7,979 bases of DNA from Flavobacteriaceae bacterium (GTDB lineage Bacteria > Bacteroidota > Bacteroidia > Flavobacteriales > Flavobacteriaceae): assembly GCA_030828025.1 (NCBI GenBank), contig JAURDG010000055.1, forward strand, positions 1-7,979. The letters are read 5' to 3'. The position numbers and the translations under genes were made by a program. Shown one piece after another: positions 1-7,146 of the stretch. The notes beneath the pieces are model-generated. The model saw nothing but the letters and a program-made list of their open reading frames with translations. It was not told the origin of the DNA and did not search any database. Position 1 is the first letter of the stretch. Each line of letters opens with the position of its first letter.

Positions 1-3000
1 ACGCCATAGGATCGAATATCCTCTTGGCTACGCTGGTTAGGTGACTGATCGATAGCACCAAAACCTACTGTAGATATGGCGCCATTAACAGTTAAATTGG
101 CAAAATCAGCAAGGTTTGCATCCATAGCTCCTATGGCCGCCCAACCACCTTTTGAATCAATCTCGGAAAGGCGCAATTCGTTAAACCACACTTCACCACT
201 TAGGCGTTCTCCTGCTGTTGAACTTGGGTTTTTGACACCTACCACCAAGGTACGAATCGCACCAAGTGAAGGATTTCCACGAATGGCTAACTTGTATTTC
301 TTATCGCCTGGCAAGCTAGCGTTAGGTGCAAATTCATCAATTCGATTAAGCGCTTCATCAAAGTAAGTAGCCCCATCCAACTCACGGTTCGAGATGGATT
401 TGGCCTTGAGTTGGGTCAGCAACTCAATAGGTAAATCGATTTCGTTACTTGCCGTTTGCCATACTTCCTCTGCACTCAAATTATTGGAAACACCATCTGT
501 ATATGCAGTAGGTTTTAGGGGGATTTCAATCTGATAATAATTCTCGGTAATATCCGTTCCAAGGCGGATAAAGGCAACTATTCGGTTGTCCATATCGTCT
601 TGTGCACCTTCGCCAGGAAGCGGGTTTTTTCCCGATTGCAAGGGTAAAGACTCCGCATGCAAGAACATCCGCAAGCGTTTGTATTGCCGCATATCCAAAT
701 CGATGTGCTTATAAACACCTTCTGCATCTTGGGGTTCCAAATCGGTAACCGTAAGCGAAAGCGACTGTTCATTTTCCCTAATGAGGTTGTTGAAACTATT
801 GAGTGTTTCTCGTTGAATGCCTGGTGGCAATTTGTAGCGGATAGGCGTTCGGGTTTCGTTTTCTAAAATGTTTACTGCACTTACCTCAAGTTGTGTGTTG
901 GGGTAATGTATTTGGTTTTGATTCAGTGTATTCGCCACTCGTGTCCAATCTGCACGAACGATGTCGAGCGTTCCGAAACGGAATACTGTTGGCTGACTAA
1001 AGCCCGTAACCATCATCCGCATAAAGCGAATGGAGCGCAAATCTTGCATGTCATTTATCGCCTCGAAATATTGACGGGTAGCAGGAGCTTCATAATAAGC
1101 CTCAACTACTGGAACGCGAAACTGCAGCCAGCGCGAATTGGTCACCTGACCGTTTGGCAATTGAATGTTGTCATTTTCACGAACATCTACCAAGAACGGA
1201 TGTACACCTACTTGCATGTTTTTGCCTATTGGAATCCGGTATTGATAATAACGGTCAATGGTGTTCATGGTATTGTCTTGATTTAGGTCTTCCGCATCAG
1301 GAACCGTGTAAGAGCCTCTGAATTGTTCGGTAACCTCTAAAGGCGAATTGCCTTGTGTTCCGTTGTATCTTTTATATCGATCCAAAATAGAGCCGCTGCC
1401 TTGTACAAAGTAGGTGTAATTGTCTCCTGCAGGGTCGTCTGCTGGTCCATTGGTATAGACCAATCGTTCTTCTTCATCGGTCAGTCCGTCCAAGCCTACA
1501 TCTTGAAGGGAACGGTTTTGCCCATCTGCGTCAAAGGCATAAACCAAGGACTGGGTGGCAGGCGTTTTGCCCCAAGATGTGGTGTAAATTGCCGTGTTTT
1601 GCTCATTTGCTGGTAGTCCATTTTCGTATTGCTTCCGCCCGTCTTTCAATACATCTTCCGAAATATTTCCCAAGTGAAACACCAACTCCCCCAAATCGTT
1701 CGTCGGGCTAGACTGACTTGAGAACGTGTCCAGTAACCAAAACTCGATATACTCCACATTAGACTGCGCAAAATCGGTGGTAGTCATGGGTCGGGTAATG
1801 GCAGCCCAGTTTTGTTCGGGATTCGCACCAAAGTTCGGTGCATTGTTGTAGGGTCCGCGTTCTTGAGGATAATAGGCTAAATCAAAGGTATATTGAACCC
1901 TAGATTGCCCTTGAACAATGTCTTGTTGTGGAAATATTTCATCAATAAAAATACGCCGTGCTGCATCAGTTGATAGGTCGTTATTGGTCACGCCGCTTGG
2001 GCGTCTATTGGAATAAAAGAGTGGATCAATATTGTACCACGCCAACTGAGCCCGTTGATAGCCCGAACTGAGGTCATCCACACCAGCCGAGGCACCAGCT
2101 AACGGAATTTGTTGTGAGGGTGCAGGCACACTCGACAAAGCCCAAGAGTAGGTGTCGCGGATGTCCAAATTGGTTTGTGTTCCCTCAAAGTCGTCAATGT
2201 ACGATGTGGCAACATTATTCAGTTCTGTGCTTTTTGGCGTTCCTACCCTAAGGAATGCTGCTTCTGCACGAATGGACACATTAGAAGCCACCTGCGTGTC
2301 AATATTGGGTAGCTTATTGACCATACGGGTTAAAAAAGGAATTTCCTTAGAAAACATCCCGCTCATGCCCAACATGGTGTTGTTTACGGGTTCGGTTCCG
2401 TAATTGGCTTTTTGGGTCAATGGGCGTTCGCTCAGGCGCATATAGGTTGCCCCCATAATAAGATCGTCATTGACTTTATGCTCGGCGGTAAAGCCAATAA
2501 ACCGCTTGTTTTGTTGCCCAAACAAGGTGTTGCTTTCCGTAGAGACTTCAATTGGAATATTGGAGTTTTTTATGGCTTCGTTGAGAATGGTTACTCGGCC
2601 GAGTTGATAGTTCACCGTATAGTCTAAGCCTTCTTGAAGTAGGCGTCCACCAGCAGAAACACGCACAGAACCGCGCGGCACATTAAAGGCACCCAAGGCA
2701 ATACCTTGCCCAGAGCCCGAAGACTTGTAGCGTCCTTTTAATTCAAATTTATTGTATCGCTGGTAGTCCGCAGCATCTGCTTTAGTGATCTCATACATCT
2801 CCTTAAAGACATATTTTTTCTGATTGGCGTTGTAGCGATTTCTATCTGCGTAATCTTCTTGTGGGTCATCAGATTTTAGGAGGTTAAACAAGTATTCGCC
2901 AAAAGGCTCTACGCTTGGAAAAACAATTTGCCCTTGTTCGGGAAATACCGTGATGCCACTTAGGTAATCAAAAAATCCATCGCCTTCTGGTTGTGGGTCT

Positions 3001-4883
3001 TGATAAATGTTTAGTTTATCTAACCCAAAAAGATTGAGCAATATGCGTTCTTCTGTACCTACTGGCCAAGCAGTTTCATCCTCTGGCCGAATGAAGTTTG
3101 CAGGAGATGGGTCGGTGTACAACACATTAAACACAAAATCTTCTTCGGTCAGCTGAAAGGCACCAATATTATATACGTTTTTCATCATCAAATCCCAGAC
3201 TGGTTGACTCACGTCTAAAACAGGGCTTTTCAGCATTTTTACCAACAGGCTGTTGTTGCTGACTTGAGGCACCGCACCAGCAGTGTTGGTAACTGTTGTA
3301 GATGCCACGCCATCGCCCGAAAATTCTCCTACTTGATAGGTCTGTCCATTGACCGTATATTGAAAAGCAACGCCCAAAACCTCGTCGTTGTTCAGCTGTT
3401 GGTTTAAGGAAATATACCCTAATTGACTGTGGAGCTTATACTCGTTGGGGGTTAGCTTACGTGCACTTTCCAAAACAGCATAGTCACGTCCCTCACTTAC
3501 CAAAGATGCACTAGTGCCAAAGCCATTTCTAGCCGTGGCAATATCACGAATGGCATCCGTAAGCAATCCCGTTCCTCCAATAGCCAAAGGGTCTAGCTTG
3601 TTTACTTCATTGTCGGGGTATGCGCCTGGATTTGTGTTAAAAAAATTAGGGACACTATTGTCCAAAAGTGTTCTGTCGGGAGCTGATTCGCCCAGGTCTT
3701 GAAGTGCCAGTATGTTGCGGACATTGTTCGTTTGCGCAGCACGATTGGTAACCCAAACTTCTACCCTTGTAATCTGAATTGGGGAATTTATGTAGGGATA
3801 GGTTTTAACGGCAGCATCGTAATTGTCCCTGAAATATTGCGCCAAAAAGAAGTGTCGGTACTCCTCATAGTCAAGAGCAAACAAAGAAAACTCCTCAAGA
3901 ACACCCGAGCCATTTGCCTGAACAGTTTGTGTCTGTGACCGTTGCTCCGAGATAACGGCTGCAACATCTGTATTTCCAAATTTCAGCTGCGCTTTTACAC
4001 CAAACAAGCTTTGCGCTCCTGTAATCAGCGAGCTGTTGAGCGGCATATTCACGTTTCCTACTTCTAGTTTTTGTAAAATACCGTCTTCGTTGCCTGTTAT
4101 GCCTTTGTCTTTAATGCTTCTAAGGTCGTCCAGCTTTCCTTTACCTTGATTAATCAGGTTATTGCCTTTATTGACCAAGTCTTTTCCCTTATTCAAGGTA
4201 TTTTGTATCGAACTTGGCACTAAGTCTTCGGGAAAAAATTCGAGTTTAATAATCCGTTGAAAATCAAATGTAGATTGGGTGTCGTAGTTGGCATTTATTT
4301 TTAGGCGCGTGCCAATGGTTCCCGAAAGCCCAAGGTTAATCCGTTGGTCAAAATCAAAGCCTAAGCTGCTCTGATTTCGTGGCGAAATGGATGGATTTCC
4401 TGACTTTTGGTACCGAATACCTAGGTCAATACTTGCCGACCCTTGTGGGCGTATGTTGATTTCATTACTTCCAAAAATCGCTTCAAAAAACTTAGAATTA
4501 ACATAGTAATCGGGCAATAGGTCTTTTTGAGAATCTTCATCTTGATCGATACCTGCTAACGCTGCCTGTTTTTCACGAATGTACGCCCTAGATTTTTCAG
4601 CCAATACGCGCTTGCTGTATTGTTCAGGTGTAAGAACCAGCGGTTGTTCAGCATCTATCGCGCCGACTTTAATATTGTAGAAATATAAATTCAGTTTGGG
4701 GTCATAGGTATATGACGTAGTAAAGGAAGTCGGTTTTTGTTTTAGTGCGATTTGTTTCAACTGTTGAGCAACAATCAGACTGTCTTGGGTGGCACTATTA
4801 TTTTGAGCATAGATTGCTGCGGTAGTGATTACCCAAAAGAGCCCACTGTAAAGACCGACATTAAGCTTGTCAAAATGCTTCAT
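1..4883 (-). CDS. sprA: SprA, type IX secretion outer-membrane translocon (C-terminus cut by window)
   Basis: SprA (Sov in Porphyromonas) is the giant outer-membrane beta-barrel through which type IX secretion substrates leave the periplasm; it is also needed for gliding in flavobacteria. The frame is open from ATG at 4883 to the left edge, 1627 codons; family members are about 2400 residues, so roughly a third is missing. Residues 1-26 look like a signal peptide (hydrophobic LYSGLFWVITTAAIYA, likely cleaved before Q27). Family-like motifs read directly: INLGLSGTIGTRLKINANYD (182-201), EVGNVNMPLNSSLITGAQSL (274-293), ITRVEVWVTN (371-380), PVWDLMMKN (561-569), YIDDFEG (895-901), VGLDGLTDEEE (1129-1139) and RSQED (1618-1622). 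The reading frame agrees at all these points, so no frameshift was seen. The start overlaps the ruvA stop (TAATG), suggesting translational coupling. A heptad-like insert lies at residues 231-251. The assignment is firm; the barrel role is family knowledge. Confidence 0.96.
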   Translation of the reverse strand, partial: MKHFDKLNVGLYSGLFWVITTAAIYAQNNSATQDSLIVAQQLKQIALKQKPTSFTTSYTYDPKLNLYFYNIKVGAIDAEQPLVLTPEQYSKRVLAEKSRAYIREKQAALAGIDQDEDSQKDLLPDYYVNSKFFEAIFGSNEINIRPQGSASIDLGIRYQKSGNPSISPRNQSSLGFDFDQRINLGLSGTIGTRLKINANYDTQSTFDFQRIIKLEFFPEDLVPSSIQNTLNKGKDLVNKGNNLINQGKGKLDDLRSIKDKGITGNEDGILQKLEVGNVNMPLNSSLITGAQSLFGVKAQLKFGNTDVAAVISEQRSQTQTVQANGSGVLEEFSLFALDYEEYRHFFLAQYFRDNYDAAVKTYPYINSPIQITRVEVWVTNRAAQTNNVRNILALQDLGESAPDRTLLDNSVPNFFNTNPGAYPDNEVNKLDPLAIGGTGLLTDAIRDIATARNGFGTSASLVSEGRDYAVLESARKLTPNEYKLHSQLGYISLNQQLNNDEVLGVAFQYTVNGQTYQVGEFSGDGVASTTVTNTAGAVPQVSNNSLLVKMLKSPVLDVSQPVWDLMMKNVYNIGAFQLTEEDFVFNVLYTDPSPANFIRPEDETAWPVGTEERILLNLFGLDKLNIYQDPQPEGDGFFDYLSGITVFPEQGQIVFPSVEPFGEYLFNLLKSDDPQEDYADRNRYNANQKKYVFKEMYEITKADAADYQRYNKFELKGRYKSSGSGQGIALGAFNVPRGSVRVSAGGRLLQEGLDYTVNYQLGRVTILNEAIKNSNIPIEVSTESNTLFGQQNKRFIGFTAEHKVNDDLIMGATYMRLSERPLTQKANYGTEPVNNTMLGMSGMFSKEIPFLTRMVNKLPNIDTQVASNVSIRAEAAFLRVGTPKSTELNNVATSYIDDFEGTQTNLDIRDTYSWALSSVPAPSQQIPLAGASAGVDDLSSGYQRAQLAWYNIDPLFYSNRRPSGVTNNDLSTDAARRIFIDEIFPQQDIVQGQSRVQYTFDLAYYPQERGPYNNAPNFGANPEQNWAAITRPMTTTDFAQSNVEYIEFWLLDTFSSQSSPTNDLGELVFHLGNISEDVLKDGRKQYENGLPANEQNTAIYTTSWGKTPATQSLVYAFDADGQNRSLQDVGLDGLTDEEERLVYTNGPADDPAGDNYTYFVQGSGSILDRYKRYNGTQGNSPLEVTEQFRGSYTVPDAEDLNQDNTMNTIDRYYQYRIPIGKNMQVGVHPFLVDVRENDNIQLPNGQVTNSRWLQFRVPVVEAYYEAPATRQYFEAINDMQDLRSIRFMRMMVTGFSQPTVFRFGTLDIVRADWTRVANTLNQNQIHYPNTQLEVSAVNILENETRTPIRYKLPPGIQRETLNSFNNLIRENEQSLSLTVTDLEPQDAEGVYKHIDLDMRQYKRLRMFLHAESLPLQSGKNPLPGEGAQDDMDNRIVAFIRLGTDITENYYQIEIPLKPTAYTDGVSNNLSAEEVWQTASNEIDLPIELLTQLKAKSISNRELDGATYFDEALNRIDEFAPNASLPGDKKYKLAIRGNPSLGAIRTLVVGVKNPSSTAGERLSGEVWFNELRLSEIDSKGGWAAIGAMDANLADFANLTVNGAISTVGFGAIDQSPNQRSQEDIRSYG
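4131..4193 (-). repeat. Three degenerate 21-base repeats in sprA (heptad repeat)
   Basis: Residues 231-251 of SprA read as three consecutive seven-residue units: NKGKDLV, NKGNNLI and NQGKGKL. Each begins with Asn, has Gly at position 3 and ends with an aliphatic residue. At DNA level the three 21-base units are similar but degenerate, so this is an old or selected repeat rather than a fresh duplication. It lies between the conserved strand ending near F208 and the EVGNVNMPL motif at 274, in a stretch rich in Lys, Asn, Gly and Asp that continues to about residue 266. An amphipathic helix or flexible periplasmic loop is plausible, but this is inference. Confidence 0.6.
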
Positions 4884-5464
4884 TATAACTTATTGAGCGC
4901 ATTTTTAATGAGTCGCTCCACAGACATACTAGGCTCAACTTGCAACAAGGTGTCTACTACTTTTTGAGTTTGTTTTGTAGGATAGCCTAAAACGCTTAGT
5001 GCTGATAACGCCTCATCACGCTGCGTATTGTTTGACGGTACACTTATTTCATCTACACCTGCAAGTTGCATCACTTTATCACCCAAATCAACGATAACAC
5101 GTTGCGCTGTTTTGGCACCAATCCCCTTAATCGCTTGAATGGCAGCTACATTATCTGTTTGAATAGCTTGGATTACTTCTTGAGGACTCATCGAAGACAG
5201 CATGGTTCTTGCCGTATTTGCCCCAATGCCACTGACACTAATTAATAGACGAAAAACGCTGCGCTCCACTTCTTCCATAAATCCATAAAGTGTATGTGCA
5301 TCCTCACGCACTTGTAAATGCGTGTAAATACGAATATGCTCATCATCAGATAGCTGTCCGTAGGTATGCAAGGAAATATGCACTTCATAGCCTACCCCAG
5401 AACAATCAACCACCAAAGTGGTTGGAGACTTCGATACCAATCGCCCGTTGAGTTGTGTAATCAT
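4883..5464 (-). CDS. ruvA: Holliday junction branch migration complex subunit RuvA
   Basis: RuvA binds four-way DNA junctions as a tetramer and recruits the RuvB helicase to drive branch migration in recombinational repair; it acts in the cytoplasm. At 193 residues it has normal family length. The N-terminal OB-fold domain spans about 1-63 (opening MITQLNGRL, with GVGYEV at 23-28 and the conserved LYGF at 59-62). Two helix-hairpin-helix motifs follow: SVSGIGANTA (76-85) and AIKGIGAKTAQRVIVDL (111-127). A polar linker at about 135-148 leads to the C-terminal RuvB-contacting domain (about 149-193, including EALSALSVLGY). The ATG at 5464 fits the family N-terminus; no Shine-Dalgarno sequence is visible, as is usual in Bacteroidota. 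It follows pckA by 95 bases and its TAA stop shares one base with the sprA ATG. Neither ruvB nor ruvC is in the window. Confidence 0.97.
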   Translation of the reverse strand: MITQLNGRLVSKSPTTLVVDCSGVGYEVHISLHTYGQLSDDEHIRIYTHLQVREDAHTLYGFMEEVERSVFRLLISVSGIGANTARTMLSSMSPQEVIQAIQTDNVAAIQAIKGIGAKTAQRVIVDLGDKVMQLAGVDEISVPSNNTQRDEALSALSVLGYPTKQTQKVVDTLLQVEPSMSVERLIKNALNKL

Positions 5465-5559
5465 GGTGATTTTTAGGGTATAAACTTCGGAATAAAAAGT
5501 TTTATACGCTAACCAATCACAAAGTAATCAAAAAAAGCGTTATTTATTTAGATAATACA
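5465..5559 (-). other. pckA-ruvA spacer, AT-rich
   Basis: This is the only real intergenic gap in the window. It is strongly AT-rich and holds an inverted repeat at 5478-5507 near the ruvA start. On the minus strand two TTTG motifs occur (TTTTTTTG at 5536-5529 and ACTTTG at 5525-5520), which recall parts of the Bacteroidota promoter pattern TTG / TAnnTTTG, but I could not pair them into a promoter with proper spacing. No GC-rich hairpin followed by a T-run is present, so no intrinsic terminator for pckA is called. Whether ruvA-sprA has its own promoter or is read from fbp-pckA is undecided. Confidence 0.5.
5478..5507. repeat. Imperfect inverted repeat in the ruvA leader
   Basis: On the plus strand GTATAAACTT (5478-5487) is followed, after nine bases, by AAGTTTTATAC (5497-5507). 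The arms are reverse complements over ten bases with one extra T in the right arm. The repeat ends 13 bases upstream of the ruvA ATG at 5464. It could be a protein-binding dyad or a weak AT-rich stem-loop in the leader RNA covering the initiation region. In AT-rich DNA a chance origin is also possible. Confidence 0.5.
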
Positions 5560-7146
5560 CTAGATTTTTGGTCCAAATTGGGCGATATCTTTGCCGATGC
5601 CTTCTTCGTACTGCTTAAAATTATCGGAAAACAATCGTGCCAATTTTTTGGCACTTTTCACATACGCTTCTTGACTGTTCCACGAAACAACTGGATTCAG
5701 GATGCTGTCTGGCAGCTTCTTGCATTTCTTAGGAACAAGCACGTCAAAAATAGGCAGTTTAACAGTTTTTTCACTGGCAAGACTACCGTCATGAATGGCA
5801 TCAATAATGGCGCGTGTATGGACAAGAGAAATCCGATTTCCTTCTTTAAAACCGCCGCCTATCCAGCCAGTATTGACCAGCCAGACATCCGTATTGTGTT
5901 TCGCTATTTTTTGGGCTAATAGAGTAGCATAAGCAATCGGTTGTAGCACCATAAATGCTGCACCAAAGCAAGTTGAAAATGTTGCCGAAGGTTCAGTGAC
6001 ACCCATCTCCGTTCCAGCTATTTTTGCCGTATAGCCGCTAAGAAAATGATACATGGCTTGTTCTGCAGTTAATTTGGAAACTGGAGGAAGCACACCAAAA
6101 GCATCGCAAGTGAGGAATATGATGTTTTTCGGATGCCCACCCAAGCAGGGTTTTTTTATGCGCTGCATAAATTCTATGGGATATGACGCTCGGGTGTTTT
6201 CGGTAATGGATATGTCTTCGTAATCAACCTTATGTGATTTTTTATCATAAACCACATTTTCCAAAACAGTTCCAAATTTTATTGCGCTATAAATTTCAGG
6301 CTCCTTTTCTTTGCTTAATCCAGCAACTTTGGCATAGCATCCGCCTTCAGCATTAAAGATACCATCAGCACTCCAGCAGTGTTCGTCATCGCCAATGAGC
6401 AGTCTTTTACTGTCTGCAGAAAGGGTTGTTTTTCCCGTTCCGCTAAGCCCAAAAAACAAAGAAACATCGCCATTATTGCCTTCATTTGCCGAGCAATGCA
6501 TGGACAAAATGCCCTGTTTGGGCATGATATAATTCAAAATCGAAAAAATCCCTTTTTTCATCTCCCCAGCATACTGCGTCCCAAGAATGACAAACTCGCG
6601 ATCTTCAAAACTTAAATCAATACTTGTCTTGCTTTTCATATAACTGGTGTATTGATTTGCTGTAAACTCGCCTGCGTTGTAAATCACATAATCGGGTTCT
6701 CCAAAATTTTCTAGCTCTTCTTCACTCGGGCGAATCATCATATTGTGCATAAACAATGCATGGTAGGGACGTGTGCATATCACACGTGCCTTGAGGCGTG
6801 TTTTTTGGTCCCAACCTACGAAGCCATCCACCACATATATCCTAGTTCTGGTGTTGAAGTAATCAATCGCTCGTTGGCGATTGATACGAAAGGTGCGTGT
6901 ATCCATAGGGATATTTACCTCACCCCACCAAATATCGTCTTGGGTTTGTTGTTCTTTTACAATTCGCTTGTCGCTGGGACTTCGCCCTGTTTTTTCGCCT
7001 GAGCGTAAAATCAATGCGCCATTATCCGAAATAACAGCACCTAAATCATAACGCAAGGCTTTGGCGTAAAGTTGCGCAGGCGACAGGTTTCGGTATAGTT
7101 TTTTGGGTTGGATTCCGTATTGCAGTAGGTTAAATGGTGTTTTCAT
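5560..7146 (-). CDS. pckA: Phosphoenolpyruvate carboxykinase (ATP)
   Basis: It converts oxaloacetate plus ATP to phosphoenolpyruvate, CO2 and ADP in the cytoplasm, the entry step of gluconeogenesis from TCA-cycle carbon. The 528 residues are close to the usual length of about 530-540. Catalytic elements are all visible: TGRSPSDK (53-60, substrate Arg55), GTQYAGEMKKG (189-199, Tyr192 and Lys197/Lys198 with the metal site), SMHCSAN (215-221, His217), the P-loop GLSGTGKTT (233-241, Lys239), LIGDDEHCW (250-258, Asp253/Asp254) and ENTRASYPIE (316-325, Arg319). NTGWIGGGFKEGNRIS (425-440) is the region near the nucleotide site; R438, I439 and T444 match the E. coli adenine-contact positions as I recall them. 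The linking segment resembles neither E. coli (shorter) nor the common GGPYGVGKR form. The P-loop and overall pattern mark the ATP-dependent rather than the GTP family. The ATG at 7146 fits the family N-terminus and overlaps the end of fbp by 17 bases, which suggests coupled translation. Its stop is TAG. Confidence 0.97.
   Translation of the reverse strand: MKTPFNLLQYGIQPKKLYRNLSPAQLYAKALRYDLGAVISDNGALILRSGEKTGRSPSDKRIVKEQQTQDDIWWGEVNIPMDTRTFRINRQRAIDYFNTRTRIYVVDGFVGWDQKTRLKARVICTRPYHALFMHNMMIRPSEEELENFGEPDYVIYNAGEFTANQYTSYMKSKTSIDLSFEDREFVILGTQYAGEMKKGIFSILNYIMPKQGILSMHCSANEGNNGDVSLFFGLSGTGKTTLSADSKRLLIGDDEHCWSADGIFNAEGGCYAKVAGLSKEKEPEIYSAIKFGTVLENVVYDKKSHKVDYEDISITENTRASYPIEFMQRIKKPCLGGHPKNIIFLTCDAFGVLPPVSKLTAEQAMYHFLSGYTAKIAGTEMGVTEPSATFSTCFGAAFMVLQPIAYATLLAQKIAKHNTDVWLVNTGWIGGGFKEGNRISLVHTRAIIDAIHDGSLASEKTVKLPIFDVLVPKKCKKLPDSILNPVVSWNSQEAYVKSAKKLARLFSDNFKQYEEGIGKDIAQFGPKI

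Noticed and set aside
891..1286. Plus-strand open frame of 131 codons, and several shorter ones across 76-4967
   Set aside because: All lie antisense to sprA, with no plausible product, and are explained as shadows of a long conserved reading frame.
5502..5536. Bacteroidota-type promoter for ruvA-sprA
   Set aside because: TTTG elements exist, but the element at correct spacing reads TATAAAAC, which matches only the TA of TAnnTTTG. Too weak to call.
5508..5559. Intrinsic terminator after pckA
   Set aside because: There is a T-rich run on the minus strand but no stable GC-containing stem directly before it.
5578..5919. Plus-strand open frame of 113 codons
   Set aside because: It is fully antisense to the 3' end of pckA, whose protein is well conserved there. 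The translated product resembles no family I recognise.
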